Shown here: piece after piece, positions 47,163 through 57,299 of the stretch
Position numbering within the stretch: position 1 is the first letter of the stretch
Layout of the letters: each line of letters begins with the position of its first letter
Source of the DNA: Flavonifractor sp. An112
GTDB lineage: Bacteria > Bacillota > Clostridia > Oscillospirales > Oscillospiraceae
Direction: 5' to 3'
Assembly: GCF_002161085.1 (NCBI RefSeq)
Contig: NZ_NFLU01000002.1
Coordinates: 124,001 to 188,000, forward strand
Length of the DNA stretch: 64,000 bases
Position numbers and translations under genes: made by a program
Notes under the pieces: generated by a model
Seen by the model: the letters and a program-made list of their open reading frames with translations, nothing else
The model's database searches: none
What the model was told of the DNA's origin: nothing

Positions 47163-48824
47163 TCATGTTTCCGATTGCAGTACCAGGTTGCCCTGGCTGT
47201 CCCAGCCGTAGGTGCGGGTCACCATGGCATCCCAGTCCCGGTTCCACATCCGCTCCTCCAGCTGCCCCTCCTCAGGCAGCAGGGTCAGTTCCCCGGCCAG
47301 GGTGGCCAGATGGCGGAACTGTCCCGCCTCACTGTCCCACACAAACCAGCAGCGGCAGGCGTTCTGGGTGGCGTCGCACAGCAGGCCGAACTCCTCCACC
47401 CCGTCAAAGTTGATATCCCTGGTCTCCACCGGCCCCCCTGCCGGGCTGTCGATATGGAAGCCCTGGAAGGTGTGGACCCCGTCGTCCGCCACATCCTCCG
47501 GTGTGATGGTCTGGACCACCTGGCCGTCCTTCAACAGCTGGACCTGGTCGTACAACATCGTTGTGACCAATGCGCCCTCCTCCAGGGACGGGGTACACCG
47601 CAGGGCCAGGGTCAGGGTCTTGTCCCCACCCACGTCCAACTCATAGGTATCGGTAAAGTAGCCGTCGGAGGTATAGGTGATCTGGTTGCCGTCCCAGGCC
47701 GCTGTCCCCCAGAGGTAGCTGTGCCATTTGTCATACAATTCCGGGATACGCAGGACCTGCAGGCCATTCTCCCCGGTCTCCACATAGGCATTAGCTACGG
47801 CGTCCAGTTGGAACCGCTGGGCCAGCTTATTGTCCTCCACCTCCAGCACCACATAGGCGCAGGCGCCGTAGTTGGACCCGGGACTTGCCAGGGCGGCCAG
47901 CAGGGACTGTCGCTCTCTGGAGGTCATATGGAGCGGGGTGACCGTGGGGCGGGTGACCGCTGGATAACGCCAGGACAGCACCTCTCCGGTACCCAGGGTC
48001 ACCACCATCTCCGTGGAACCCTGGTCCTGCCCGTCCGGCCAGGTTGCCCTAACCGTCAGATGGTCGTCTCCCACACCCTGGCCGTCCAGCGTGAGGTTCT
48101 CCAGATAACTGAGGCTGCTCCCATCCGGCAGGGGCTGTCCCTCCGGGTTAAGCACCACCTCGCTCCAGTTGGCCGCCTCCAGCAGCCGGGACAGGGGTAC
48201 CCGCTCCTCCATCTCTCCCACATCGTCATAGGGCCAGACGTGGATGGCCACCATCTGATCCTCCGGCTGGAAGGCCAGCTCCACCATGCGCCAATAGTCC
48301 CCCTCCAGGCCCAGCAAACCGGCTGCCGCCGCCTGGAGCTGCTGGGTCCGCAGGGACCCGTCCGGCCAATAGCGGTACAGCTGCAGGAAGAATTCATTCT
48401 CCACCAGGGCGTCCACCGCCCCATCCCCGTCCAGATCCACCTGGTACAGGGGCATCCAGGTCTCCGTCAGCGGAAACTCTGTTCCGTCCTCCAGCCGGAT
48501 CTGATAGGCGTAATTATGCACGCCATCGTCTGTCAGGGTGTGAGTCACAGTGCCGGAAAGGCCCAGCAGGTCCGTAAAGGGTACTATTTCCTCCCCCGGC
48601 CCGGTGAGGGCAAAGGCCGATTCCTCTCCCGCCGGGGCGGCGGAAATGGCCGTCTCCGACCGGCAGGCCACCAGGGAGCCGCACAGGCCGATGGCAAAGC
48701 CAACTGCCAACACCAGGCCCAGAGCGGGCCGCCTGTGCTTGATAAAGAGATTGCGGACCCGTCCCTCGGTCTCCTTGGCCGATCCGCTCATGGCTGTAGA
48801 CAGCCGGGTCTTGGGCAATGTCAT
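47163..48824 (-). CDS. membrane-anchored ectodomain protein, BlaR1-TM4-like anchor, paralogue 1
   Basis: A 553-residue protein whose ATG overlaps the stop of the M56 protease gene (ATGA), so the two are translationally coupled. The N-terminal anchor (TRLSTAMSGSAKETEGRVRN...CGSLVACR) reads like the continuation of an M56/BlaR1 protein: a juxtamembrane helix, then one transmembrane segment. The ectodomain has two acidic loops of the calcium-binding DxDxDG/DxNxDG type (VDLDGDGAVDALVEN and DINFDGVEEFGLLCD) and an ending (CWFVWDSEAGQFRHLATL) shared with paralogue 2. I infer it is the detached sensor half of the M56 protein upstream. Confidence 0.78.
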   Translation of the reverse strand: MTLPKTRLSTAMSGSAKETEGRVRNLFIKHRRPALGLVLAVGFAIGLCGSLVACRSETAISAAPAGEESAFALTGPGEEIVPFTDLLGLSGTVTHTLTDDGVHNYAYQIRLEDGTEFPLTETWMPLYQVDLDGDGAVDALVENEFFLQLYRYWPDGSLRTQQLQAAAAGLLGLEGDYWRMVELAFQPEDQMVAIHVWPYDDVGEMEERVPLSRLLEAANWSEVVLNPEGQPLPDGSSLSYLENLTLDGQGVGDDHLTVRATWPDGQDQGSTEMVVTLGTGEVLSWRYPAVTRPTVTPLHMTSRERQSLLAALASPGSNYGACAYVVLEVEDNKLAQRFQLDAVANAYVETGENGLQVLRIPELYDKWHSYLWGTAAWDGNQITYTSDGYFTDTYELDVGGDKTLTLALRCTPSLEEGALVTTMLYDQVQLLKDGQVVQTITPEDVADDGVHTFQGFHIDSPAGGPVETRDINFDGVEEFGLLCDATQNACRCWFVWDSEAGQFRHLATLAGELTLLPEEGQLEERMWNRDWDAMVTRTYGWDSQGNLVLQSET

Positions 48825-49723
48825 GCTTTCTCCTTTCTCAGGGCAGCCACGGCCTGCAAAATCGCTCTGCCGTAAGCGGCGTGTTCCTCCTGGGGCAGCC
48901 GCTTCAGGGCCCCCTCGTCGCAGGCCAGCTCAGTATCCCGCTCCACGGAGCGCACCATCAGCCACACCAGTGGATTGAACCAGTGGACGGCGTTCACCCA
49001 CAGCACCAGAGTTTTCAGCCAAATGTCCCGGCGGCGGTAGTGAACCAGCTCATGGAGCAAGGCGTAGCGCAAGCTCTCACCTCCGGTCTCCTCCGGCAGC
49101 AGCAGCACCGGCCTGAACAGCCCCGCCAGCATGGGTACCGCCAGACCGGGACACAGCCGCAACATGGGCCTGCGGTGGAGGGAGAGGCTGTCGCACAGTC
49201 CGTTGAACAGGCGGATAGTGCCCGCATCCTCCACCGGGCGGCACCACCGGGCCAGGTATCTTTTAAACCGGAAATGAGCTATGAGATTCCACCCCAGCAC
49301 CGCCGCGTCACCTGTCACCCACAGCGCAAGCAGGATACCGCCCACTGTGATGGGGGCGGCCTGGTCCTGCTCTGTGGGCAGAACCTCGGGCGCAGGGGTG
49401 GAGACCGGGACAGACGAGGGTGCCGCAGATGGAGCCGCCGTCTGAACCGGCTGGGAGGGCTGAGCCGCACTGGGCCGGGGCGTCCTCACCGGCTGGTAGA
49501 TCACCCGGTCCGGCGGCACCTGAATCTGGATGGGGGCGGAGGCCGACCCGGCGGGCAGCAGAGGCAGGGGAACAGCCAGCCGTAGGGCCAGCAGCAGCCA
49601 GGCCCAGCACCGCCACCTGGCCCCGTACCGTCCCCGGGTCAGCTTGGCCAGCACCACCAGCAGCAAAGCCACCGCCCCGCCGCCCAGGCTTACCCCGGCG
49701 ATGGAGGTCAATACATCCGTCAT
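48821..49723 (-). CDS. M56 (BlaR1/MecR1-type) membrane metalloprotease, sensor domain absent
   Basis: A 300-residue membrane zinc protease. Two N-terminal helices, a Pro/Ala/Ser-rich loop (about 65-125), a third helix (GGILLALWVTGDAAVLGW) and the gluzincin domain follow. The latter holds HELVH at 224-228 and ELACDE at 265-270. BlaR1 proteins normally continue through a fourth transmembrane helix to an extracellular sensor and reach 550 residues or more. Here the frame ends right after AYGRAILQAVAALRKEKA. The missing segment starts the next gene, which overlaps by 4 nt. It overlaps the repressor gene by 4 nt as well. It probably cleaves the BlaI-type repressor when a sensor is engaged (family knowledge plus inference). 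Confidence 0.9.
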   Translation of the reverse strand: MTDVLTSIAGVSLGGGAVALLLVVLAKLTRGRYGARWRCWAWLLLALRLAVPLPLLPAGSASAPIQIQVPPDRVIYQPVRTPRPSAAQPSQPVQTAAPSAAPSSVPVSTPAPEVLPTEQDQAAPITVGGILLALWVTGDAAVLGWNLIAHFRFKRYLARWCRPVEDAGTIRLFNGLCDSLSLHRRPMLRLCPGLAVPMLAGLFRPVLLLPEETGGESLRYALLHELVHYRRRDIWLKTLVLWVNAVHWFNPLVWLMVRSVERDTELACDEGALKRLPQEEHAAYGRAILQAVAALRKEKA

Positions 49724-50094
49724 ACCTGCTTCTCCCCGCTCAGTTCATCCAACAGATCCCGCAGTTCGTCCAGGTCCCGCTCCTCCAGGCCGTTCTTGGC
49801 CAGCGCCGCCAGGAAATTGCGGGGGGAACTGCCGTACAGTTTGGACAGTACCGCCTGACTGTCAAAGGCCAGGTAGTCCTCCCGGCTCACCAGCGGGGTG
49901 TACAGGTTGCTCTTCCCCTCCCGGCGGACGGCTACAAAGCCCTTCTCCGCCAGGCGGGTCAGATAGGTATTCACCGTATTGGAGGCCCAGCAAAAGCCCT
50001 CCAGGGCGGTCTCCAGGGCAGCGCGCGGAGTATCCGGCCCGGAGGCCCACAGGGCCTTCATCACTTCCAGCTCAGTATCGGGCAGTCGTTTCAT
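49720..50094 (-). CDS. BlaI/MecI/CopY-family transcriptional repressor
   Basis: A 124-residue winged-helix repressor. The N-terminal DNA-binding domain has LPDTELEVMKALWASGPDTP and SNTVNTYLTRLAEKGFVAVRREGKSNLYTPLVS, the standard penicillinase-repressor pattern. The C-terminal dimerisation helices include NGLEERDLDELRDLLDEL. The start at 50094 (MKRLPDTE) is preferred because the in-frame ATG at 50112 would leave almost no leader after the promoter. It is the first gene of the five-gene operon and probably binds the palindrome at 50114-50137. Confidence 0.92.
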   Translation of the reverse strand: MKRLPDTELEVMKALWASGPDTPRAALETALEGFCWASNTVNTYLTRLAEKGFVAVRREGKSNLYTPLVSREDYLAFDSQAVLSKLYGSSPRNFLAALAKNGLEERDLDELRDLLDELSGEKQV

Positions 50095-50113
50095 CTCTAT
50101 CACCAACTTCATT

Positions 50114-50137
50114 TGTAGTGGATATCATTATACTACA
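50114..50137 (-). promoter_or_regulatory. promoter and operator of the split-BlaR operon
   Basis: TGTAGT-N12-ACTACA is an inverted repeat. On the minus strand it covers a consensus TATAAT -10 box (50132-50127). TGTA/TACA half-sites are typical of BlaI/MecI/CopY operators. No clear -35 box is visible at the proper spacing. Confidence 0.7.
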
Positions 50138-50184
50138 TTTGAAGTGGATGTTTGTCCAGTTACAATCCAGTTACAGGGACGCAA

Positions 50185-50215
50185 AAAGCCCTCCGCCGAG
50201 CCGGCGGAGGGCTTT
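50185..50215 (-). terminator. intrinsic terminator
   Basis: A 14-bp stem AAAGCCCTCCGCCG/CGGCGGAGGGCTTT (3-nt loop), T-rich on the minus strand. It ends the gene at 50223-50570. Confidence 0.92.
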
Positions 50216-50222
50216 GGTTGTC

Positions 50223-50570
50223 TTATTCCACGGTATAGTCAGTGACTTCCGTCTGCGCGGCGGCCTGAGAGATATCCTCGTCGGACAGGGTGCCGTCCTT
50301 CTTGATCTGGGCGATACGGGCTTTGTTTTCCTCAATGTTGATCTTGGCGGTGGTGATCCGCTGGCAGAGGGCGGCATACGCCGGCTCCGGTGCCCCGCCC
50401 CGCTCGGCATAGTAGAGCTTGCCGATCTCCAGATAGGCTTTCCGGATGGCGTCCTCCTCCCCGGAATTGTTGAGGGAGAGCTTGGTGATCTCCATCAGCT
50501 GCTTGGACTTGGCCATACCCGCCCGGCCCAGGTCGGTGGCTTTATCCTTCAAATCGTCAAAAAAGGCCAT
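50223..50570 (-). CDS. conserved small hypothetical protein
   Basis: A 115-residue soluble, mostly helical protein. It begins with an amphipathic segment (MAFFDDLKDKATDLGRAGMAKSK), followed by AIRKAYLEIGKLYYAERGGAPEPAYAALC and a coiled-coil-like helix (TAKINIEENKARIAQIKKDG). No named domain recognised; similar proteins with this K-A-Y-x-x-I-G-K-x-Y-Y pattern are common in clostridia. AAGGAGG 8 nt before ATG 50570 sets the start. It is a single-gene unit with its own terminator. Confidence 0.85.
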   Translation of the reverse strand: MAFFDDLKDKATDLGRAGMAKSKQLMEITKLSLNNSGEEDAIRKAYLEIGKLYYAERGGAPEPAYAALCQRITTAKINIEENKARIAQIKKDGTLSDEDISQAAAQTEVTDYTVE

Positions 50571-50669
50571 ACTTCTTACCTCCTTGCGGTATGGTGACTC
50601 ACATGCTGGCCCTATTCTACCCCCAATTCCCGGCGTACGCAAGAGAACGCGGGGGGATTTCACATAAAT

Positions 50670-51077
50670 TTAATCCTTCTTTTTCTGGAAGGCAAAAAAC
50701 CGCTGACCGAAATAATTGAGGATGGTATACAGGGCCATGCCGCCCAGCTTGGTGAGCCGCTCCTGCCAGATGGGGTCCATGCCGGTGTTGCCCAGCACCC
50801 AACCGGCGATGGGCTGGGCCAGGGCGTAGGCAATCACATAGCACACCGCCACGTTGACGGCAAATTTCACCGCCGAGCGCAGGAAGGTCTCCTCGCTGTG
50901 GAAGGTAAAGTGGCGGTTGAGGAAAAAGCTCATGACCGCGCCGGCCACATAGGCGATGGCGGTGGAGGGCCAGTAGCCCAGCCCCTCCAGCAGGAACATG
51001 AGGATCATGGACAACAGGGTGTTGCCCACCCCCACCAGCAGGAACTTGGGGATGGAGTTATCAATCAGCTTTGCCAT
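50670..51077 (-). CDS. GtrA family membrane protein
   Basis: A 135-residue protein with four transmembrane helices of the GtrA/DPMS type. Typical segments are IPKFLLVGVGNTLLSMILMFLL, YVAGAVMSFFLNRHFTFHSEE and a C-terminal ILNYFGQRFFAFQKKKD. GtrA proteins are thought to flip polyprenyl-phosphate-linked sugars made by their GT2 partner. The partner gene lies directly upstream and overlaps it by 17 nt. Confidence 0.92.
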   Translation of the reverse strand: MAKLIDNSIPKFLLVGVGNTLLSMILMFLLEGLGYWPSTAIAYVAGAVMSFFLNRHFTFHSEETFLRSAVKFAVNVAVCYVIAYALAQPIAGWVLGNTGMDPIWQERLTKLGGMALYTILNYFGQRFFAFQKKKD

Positions 51078-52026
51078 GCTCGTCCTCCAAAACCTCGCGG
51101 ATCAGGAACCGGGGCCGCTCCTTGGTCTCCAAATAAATTTTGCCAATGTATTCACCGATGACGCCCAGGGACAGCAGGATCAGGCCGCCAATGGCCCACA
51201 CCGAGCAAATCATGCTGGCCCAGCCCAGAATGGTCTCCCCCATGGCCCAGCGGACGATGGAATAGATGAGCATAATGATGCTCACCAGGAACACCAGGAA
51301 GCCCAGGCCGGCGATCATGCGGATGGGCTTGACCGACAGGGAGGTAATGCCCTCCATGGCGAAGGAGAGCATCTTTTTTAAGGGGTATTTGCTCTCTCCG
51401 GCAAACCGCTCCCCCCGCTCATACTCCACGGTGCCGGTGCGGTAGCCGATCATGGGTACAATGCCCCGGAGGAACAGGTTGACCTCCTTGAACTGTGCCA
51501 GGCCTTCCAGAGCCCGGCGGGACATGAGGCGATAGTCGGCGTGGTTGAACACCGTCTCCGCTCCCATGGAGTTCATCAGCCGATAAAAGCCCTCGGCGGT
51601 GAAGCGTTTGAAAAAGGTGTCCTTCTTCCGGGAGGAGCGCACGCCGTACACAATGTCACAGCCTGCATAATACTGCTCCACCATAGCGTCCACCGCGTTG
51701 ATGTCATCCTGGAGGTCGGCGTCCATCGAAATGGCCATGTCGCACCGCTCCTTGGCGGTCATCAGCCCTGCCAACAAAGCGTTCTGATGGCCCCGGTTGC
51801 GGCTCAGGTCCACGCCGGAGAAGATGGGGCTGCTCTGGTGCTGCTCCTCAATGAGCTGCCAGGTCTTATCCTTGGAACCGTCGTTTACAAAAAGAACCCG
51901 GCTCTCCCGGGAAATAGTTCCGGCAGCCATCAGGGCCTCCAGCTTTTCTTTCAGCCTGCGTGAGGTCTCTGGCAGCACTTCTTCTTCGTTGTAGCAGGGA
52001 ACGACAATATAAAGAATATCTTCCAT
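51061..52026 (-). CDS. GT2 family glycosyltransferase (polyprenyl-phosphate sugar synthase, GtrB-like)
   Basis: A 321-residue enzyme. The N-terminal GT-A domain has YIVVPCYNEEEVLPET, VLFVNDGSKDKTW, SRNRGHQNALLAG and the metal motif SMDADLQDD. Two C-terminal helices (about 230-290) anchor it to the membrane, as in GtrB/DpmA-type enzymes. It should transfer a hexose from a nucleotide sugar to polyprenyl phosphate. The start at 52026 (MEDILYIVV) has GGAAG upstream; the longer frame to 52116 is not supported. Together with GtrA it supplies lipid-linked sugar for envelope glycosylation, perhaps used by a GT-C enzyme such as 39788-41176 (inference). Confidence 0.92.
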   Translation of the reverse strand: MEDILYIVVPCYNEEEVLPETSRRLKEKLEALMAAGTISRESRVLFVNDGSKDKTWQLIEEQHQSSPIFSGVDLSRNRGHQNALLAGLMTAKERCDMAISMDADLQDDINAVDAMVEQYYAGCDIVYGVRSSRKKDTFFKRFTAEGFYRLMNSMGAETVFNHADYRLMSRRALEGLAQFKEVNLFLRGIVPMIGYRTGTVEYERGERFAGESKYPLKKMLSFAMEGITSLSVKPIRMIAGLGFLVFLVSIIMLIYSIVRWAMGETILGWASMICSVWAIGGLILLSLGVIGEYIGKIYLETKERPRFLIREVLEDEHGKAD

Positions 52027-52177
52027 ATCAATCCATCTTCCTTGCGTTTTTTGTTCTGTTTGGTCATTATACTCCCTTTGGACGAGAAAAACCACCATTA
52101 AGTTCCTCTTATCCAAACAAAGTCATGCTCAGCACAGGACAAATACACGCCAGCCTCCCTCAGCTTGTCCGCATCCC

Positions 52178-52888
52178 TCACTCCTCCAGTTTCTTTCGCA
52201 GCCGCTCCACCGCCCGGCGCTCAATGCGGGATACTTGGACCTGGCTCACCCCCAGCACCCGGGCCGCCCGGTCCTGAGTCATGCCCCGGTAGTAGCGCAG
52301 CAGGATCACCTGCTGCTCCCGGTCAGGCAGGGCGGCGATGGCGGTACGCAGGGCCTCACGCTCCACGATACCCTCCTCGATACCCTCGGTGCCCAACACG
52401 CTCTCCAGGGTCAGGCCGTCCCCTGTCTCCATCTGGAGGGAGGCCACCGGCAGCCCCGCCTCCTCAGCGGCTGCAATCTCCTCCGGCTCCAGCCCGGTGG
52501 CCTCGGACAGCTGGGACAAGGTGGGTTCCCGGCCCAGGGAGGCCGACAGCCGTTCCCTGGCCGCCCGGATGGCCATCCCCCGCTCTTTCAGACCGCGGCT
52601 GACTTTAATAGCGCCGTCATCCCGTAGGTAGCGCCGGATCTCACCGGCGATCTTGGGCACGGCATAGGTGGAGAACTGACAGCCAAAGGCGGGATCGAAG
52701 CCCCGCACCGCCTTCACAAAGCCCAGGCAGCCCAGTTGATACAGGTCCTCCGGCTCCACTCCCCGGCCGTAGTAGCGGCGCACAATGGACCAGATCAGCC
52801 CACCATTCTCCTCAATGAGCCTGGCGCAGGCCTCGTTGTCCCCCCGGCGGGCCTCCTCCAGCAGATCGGGGGTATCCGCCACATTCAT
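52178..52888 (-). CDS. sigF: forespore sigma factor F (SpoIIAC)
   Basis: A 236-residue sigma-70 family factor active in the forespore. Region 2 (LIEENGGLIWSIVRRYYGRGVEPEDLYQLGCLGFVKAVRGFD), region 3 and region 4 (ALPDREQQVILLRYYRGMTQDRAARVLGVSQVQVSRIERRAVERLR) are complete. It is the third gene of spoIIAA-spoIIAB-spoIIAC and overlaps spoIIAB by 4 nt. Held inactive by SpoIIAB and released by SpoIIAA. Confidence 0.98.
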   Translation of the reverse strand: MNVADTPDLLEEARRGDNEACARLIEENGGLIWSIVRRYYGRGVEPEDLYQLGCLGFVKAVRGFDPAFGCQFSTYAVPKIAGEIRRYLRDDGAIKVSRGLKERGMAIRAARERLSASLGREPTLSQLSEATGLEPEEIAAAEEAGLPVASLQMETGDGLTLESVLGTEGIEEGIVEREALRTAIAALPDREQQVILLRYYRGMTQDRAARVLGVSQVQVSRIERRAVERLRKKLEE

Positions 52889-53328
52889 TGCGCCCCTCCC
52901 AGCCGTCGGGAGATCCTGCGGCGCATGGTCACCACCGTTCCCTTCCCCGGGGTGGAGCGTACCTTCACTCCGTCCATAAAACTCTCCATAATGGTAAAGC
53001 CCATGCCGCTGCGCTCCTCTCCGCCGGTGGTAAACATGGGCTTCCGGGCCTGCTCCACATCGGGGATGCCCACGCCCTTATCCTTGATCTGGATCTCCAG
53101 GGTGTGGTCCTCAAAGAGCCGCAGCCGCATCTGGACCAGCCCCAGCTTGTCCGGATAGGCGTGGACGATGCAGTTGGTTACTCCCTCGCTCACCGCCGTC
53201 TTGATGTCATTGATCTCCTCCAGGGTGGGGTCCAGCTGAGCGGCAAAGCAAGCCGCCGTGGTACGGGCAAAGCCCTCGTTGGCCGACCGGCTGAGAAAGA
53301 CCACCGTGGCCTCATTCATCGGTTTCAT
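52885..53328 (-). CDS. spoIIAB: anti-sigma F factor / serine kinase SpoIIAB
   Basis: A 147-residue GHKL ATPase-kinase. It binds and inhibits sigma F and phosphorylates SpoIIAA. The N-box is VSEGVTNCIVHAYPD, the G1 box DKGVGIPDV, and the G2 region SGMGFTIMESFMDGV. Start and stop overlap or closely adjoin the neighbouring spoIIA genes (15 nt after spoIIAA). Confidence 0.98.
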   Translation of the reverse strand: MKPMNEATVVFLSRSANEGFARTTAACFAAQLDPTLEEINDIKTAVSEGVTNCIVHAYPDKLGLVQMRLRLFEDHTLEIQIKDKGVGIPDVEQARKPMFTTGGEERSGMGFTIMESFMDGVKVRSTPGKGTVVTMRRRISRRLGGAQ

Positions 53329-53343
53329 TATGTAGTTCCTCCG

Positions 53344-53649
53344 TCATTCAAATTTGATCAACCGGTCCAGCCCGGCTGCCCGAAGCACCTTGCCTGCCTG
53401 CTCAGGTACATGGACCACCTCCATGGTCCCTTCCAGCTCGCTCATCCGGCGGCTGGCCCGCAGCAGTACGGCGATCCCCGAACTATCCATAAAGCTGACG
53501 CCCCCCAGATCCACCGTCAGATGACGGGGCATGGTCAGGTCGATCTGCCGTACCAACTCGCCTAAAATCTGTCTGGCCCGGTGGTGGTCCACCTCGCCGT
53601 CAATGGCCGCGTACAGCGCCCGATTCTCTGCTTTGCAGGTCACTGCCAT
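53344..53649 (-). CDS. spoIIAA: anti-sigma F factor antagonist SpoIIAA
   Basis: A 101-residue STAS-domain protein. In its unphosphorylated form it displaces sigma F from SpoIIAB. The phosphorylatable Ser lies in SFMDSSGIAVLLRASR. The start is ATG 53649 (MAVTCKAEN) with GGGGGG 7 nt upstream; an in-frame ATG at 53688 falls inside the palindrome and is unlikely. First gene of the spoIIA operon. Confidence 0.97.
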   Translation of the reverse strand: MAVTCKAENRALYAAIDGEVDHHRARQILGELVRQIDLTMPRHLTVDLGGVSFMDSSGIAVLLRASRRMSELEGTMEVVHVPEQAGKVLRAAGLDRLIKFE

Positions 53650-53667
53650 GGCATATCCCCCCTGTAC

Positions 53668-53706
53668 AAAAAAATCGCAGTATACCAATTTTTGGTATAC
53701 TGCGAT
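53668..53706 (-). terminator. perfect 15-bp palindrome with T7 tract before spoIIAA
   Basis: Arms at 53692-53706 and 53674-53688 around a 3-nt loop, followed on the minus strand by T7. It fits an intrinsic terminator for the upstream lipoprotein gene. It also contains TATACT, so it might instead be a promoter/operator for spoIIA. Confidence 0.7.
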
Positions 53707-53742
53707 CCTATCACAGATGGGGTATATATTTTGTCGAAGGAC

Positions 53743-54477
53743 TCACCGGACCAGGGAAAAATCGGTAAAGATCCACTTCTCCCCCACTTTTTCGTAGGGG
53801 AAGTCAAACGTCAGGGTATCCACCACCGCGCCGTCCTGCTCCGGGTCCAGCACTTCCACCGTCACCCGGACGGTACAGCGGTTTGGGTCTCCGTCCCGCA
53901 GGACCTGGGTCGTCTCGGCACCCCTGGTGATGTCGGTGCCCCGGCCACCGTCCTGGACATAGAGCACACCGTCGATGTCCACATACTGGGTCCCGTCATA
54001 AGGCAGCAGCTTTTCCACCAGATCGTCGGAAAAGAGGCTCTTGAGGTAACCCCGCAGGCTGACCGTGCTGTCAATGCCGGGATAGTCTACCCGATAATAG
54101 GTGGCACCGTCTACCTCGCGGCTGTCCGTTTCATCAAAGGGCATGGGCTCCACTTGGAACCACCAGAAGGCCTGCACCGCCGCCCGGTAGGCGGACAATA
54201 CCTCCTCATCGTTAGGTCCGTCATAGGCCGTGGGGGTAGGCGAAGGCTCCGCAGAGGGCTCCGGCTCCACAGAGGCCGTAGGTTCCGGCATAACAGTGGG
54301 CTGGGCCGTTGGGATGGGTGAGGGCTCCGCGGAGGGGGTAGGTTCGGCGCTCTGCTCCACCTCAGGCGTGGATGCGGCACTGGGCAGCGCGGTAGATACC
54401 GCCCCGGTATCCTGACAGGACCCGGTACATCCGCCCAGCAGCAGCAGTACCGCCAGCAATGGGATCAGTCTTTTCAA
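53743..54477 (-). CDS. IseA-like (DL-endopeptidase inhibitor family) lipoprotein
   Basis: A 244-residue lipoprotein: signal MKRLIPLLAVLLLLGGC with Cys17 as lipidation site. A low-complexity Pro/Thr/Ser/Glu-rich linker (about 30-85) precedes a folded domain. The domain (EEVLSAYRAAVQAFWWFQVEPMPFD, VDGATYYRVDYPGIDS, LRGYLKSLFSDDLVEKLL) resembles IseA/YoeB, which inhibits NlpC/P60-type DL-endopeptidases in the wall. An NlpC/P60 enzyme is encoded at 41583-42500. Family assignment is by pattern only. A terminator-like palindrome follows. Confidence 0.75.
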   Translation of the reverse strand: MKRLIPLLAVLLLLGGCTGSCQDTGAVSTALPSAASTPEVEQSAEPTPSAEPSPIPTAQPTVMPEPTASVEPEPSAEPSPTPTAYDGPNDEEVLSAYRAAVQAFWWFQVEPMPFDETDSREVDGATYYRVDYPGIDSTVSLRGYLKSLFSDDLVEKLLPYDGTQYVDIDGVLYVQDGGRGTDITRGAETTQVLRDGDPNRCTVRVTVEVLDPEQDGAVVDTLTFDFPYEKVGEKWIFTDFSLVR

Positions 54478-54600
54478 CGCTCCAACCTCCTTTCCACGGC
54501 CTGGGTCAAACTGGGCCGTACAATATTACTGTACATTTTATCCGATTCTGCTCTGGAGCACAACCACAGTTGTGTAACAAAGTATGACAATATGGGCACA

Positions 54601-54635
54601 GAAACGCCGCCATCCGCGTTCGATGGCGGCGTTTC
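54601..54635 (-). terminator. hairpin after valS
   Basis: A 14-bp perfect stem GAAACGCCGCCATC/GATGGCGGCGTTTC. The T-run (GTTTTT) is on the plus side, but the stable stem directly follows the valS stop on the minus strand. Confidence 0.75.
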
Positions 54636-54655
54636 TCTGTTTTTCGAGAATTTTA

Positions 54656-57289
<2,634 letters not shown>

Positions 57290-57299
57290 CTGTTACACT

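Noticed and set aside
48821-48824. Sequencing frameshift that splits a normal BlaR1 gene
   Set aside because: The junction is a clean ATGA overlap with AAGGAG just upstream of the second start, and two more downstream paralogues begin at the same point with their own ribosome binding sites; an error cannot create those. Confirmation from reads would still help.
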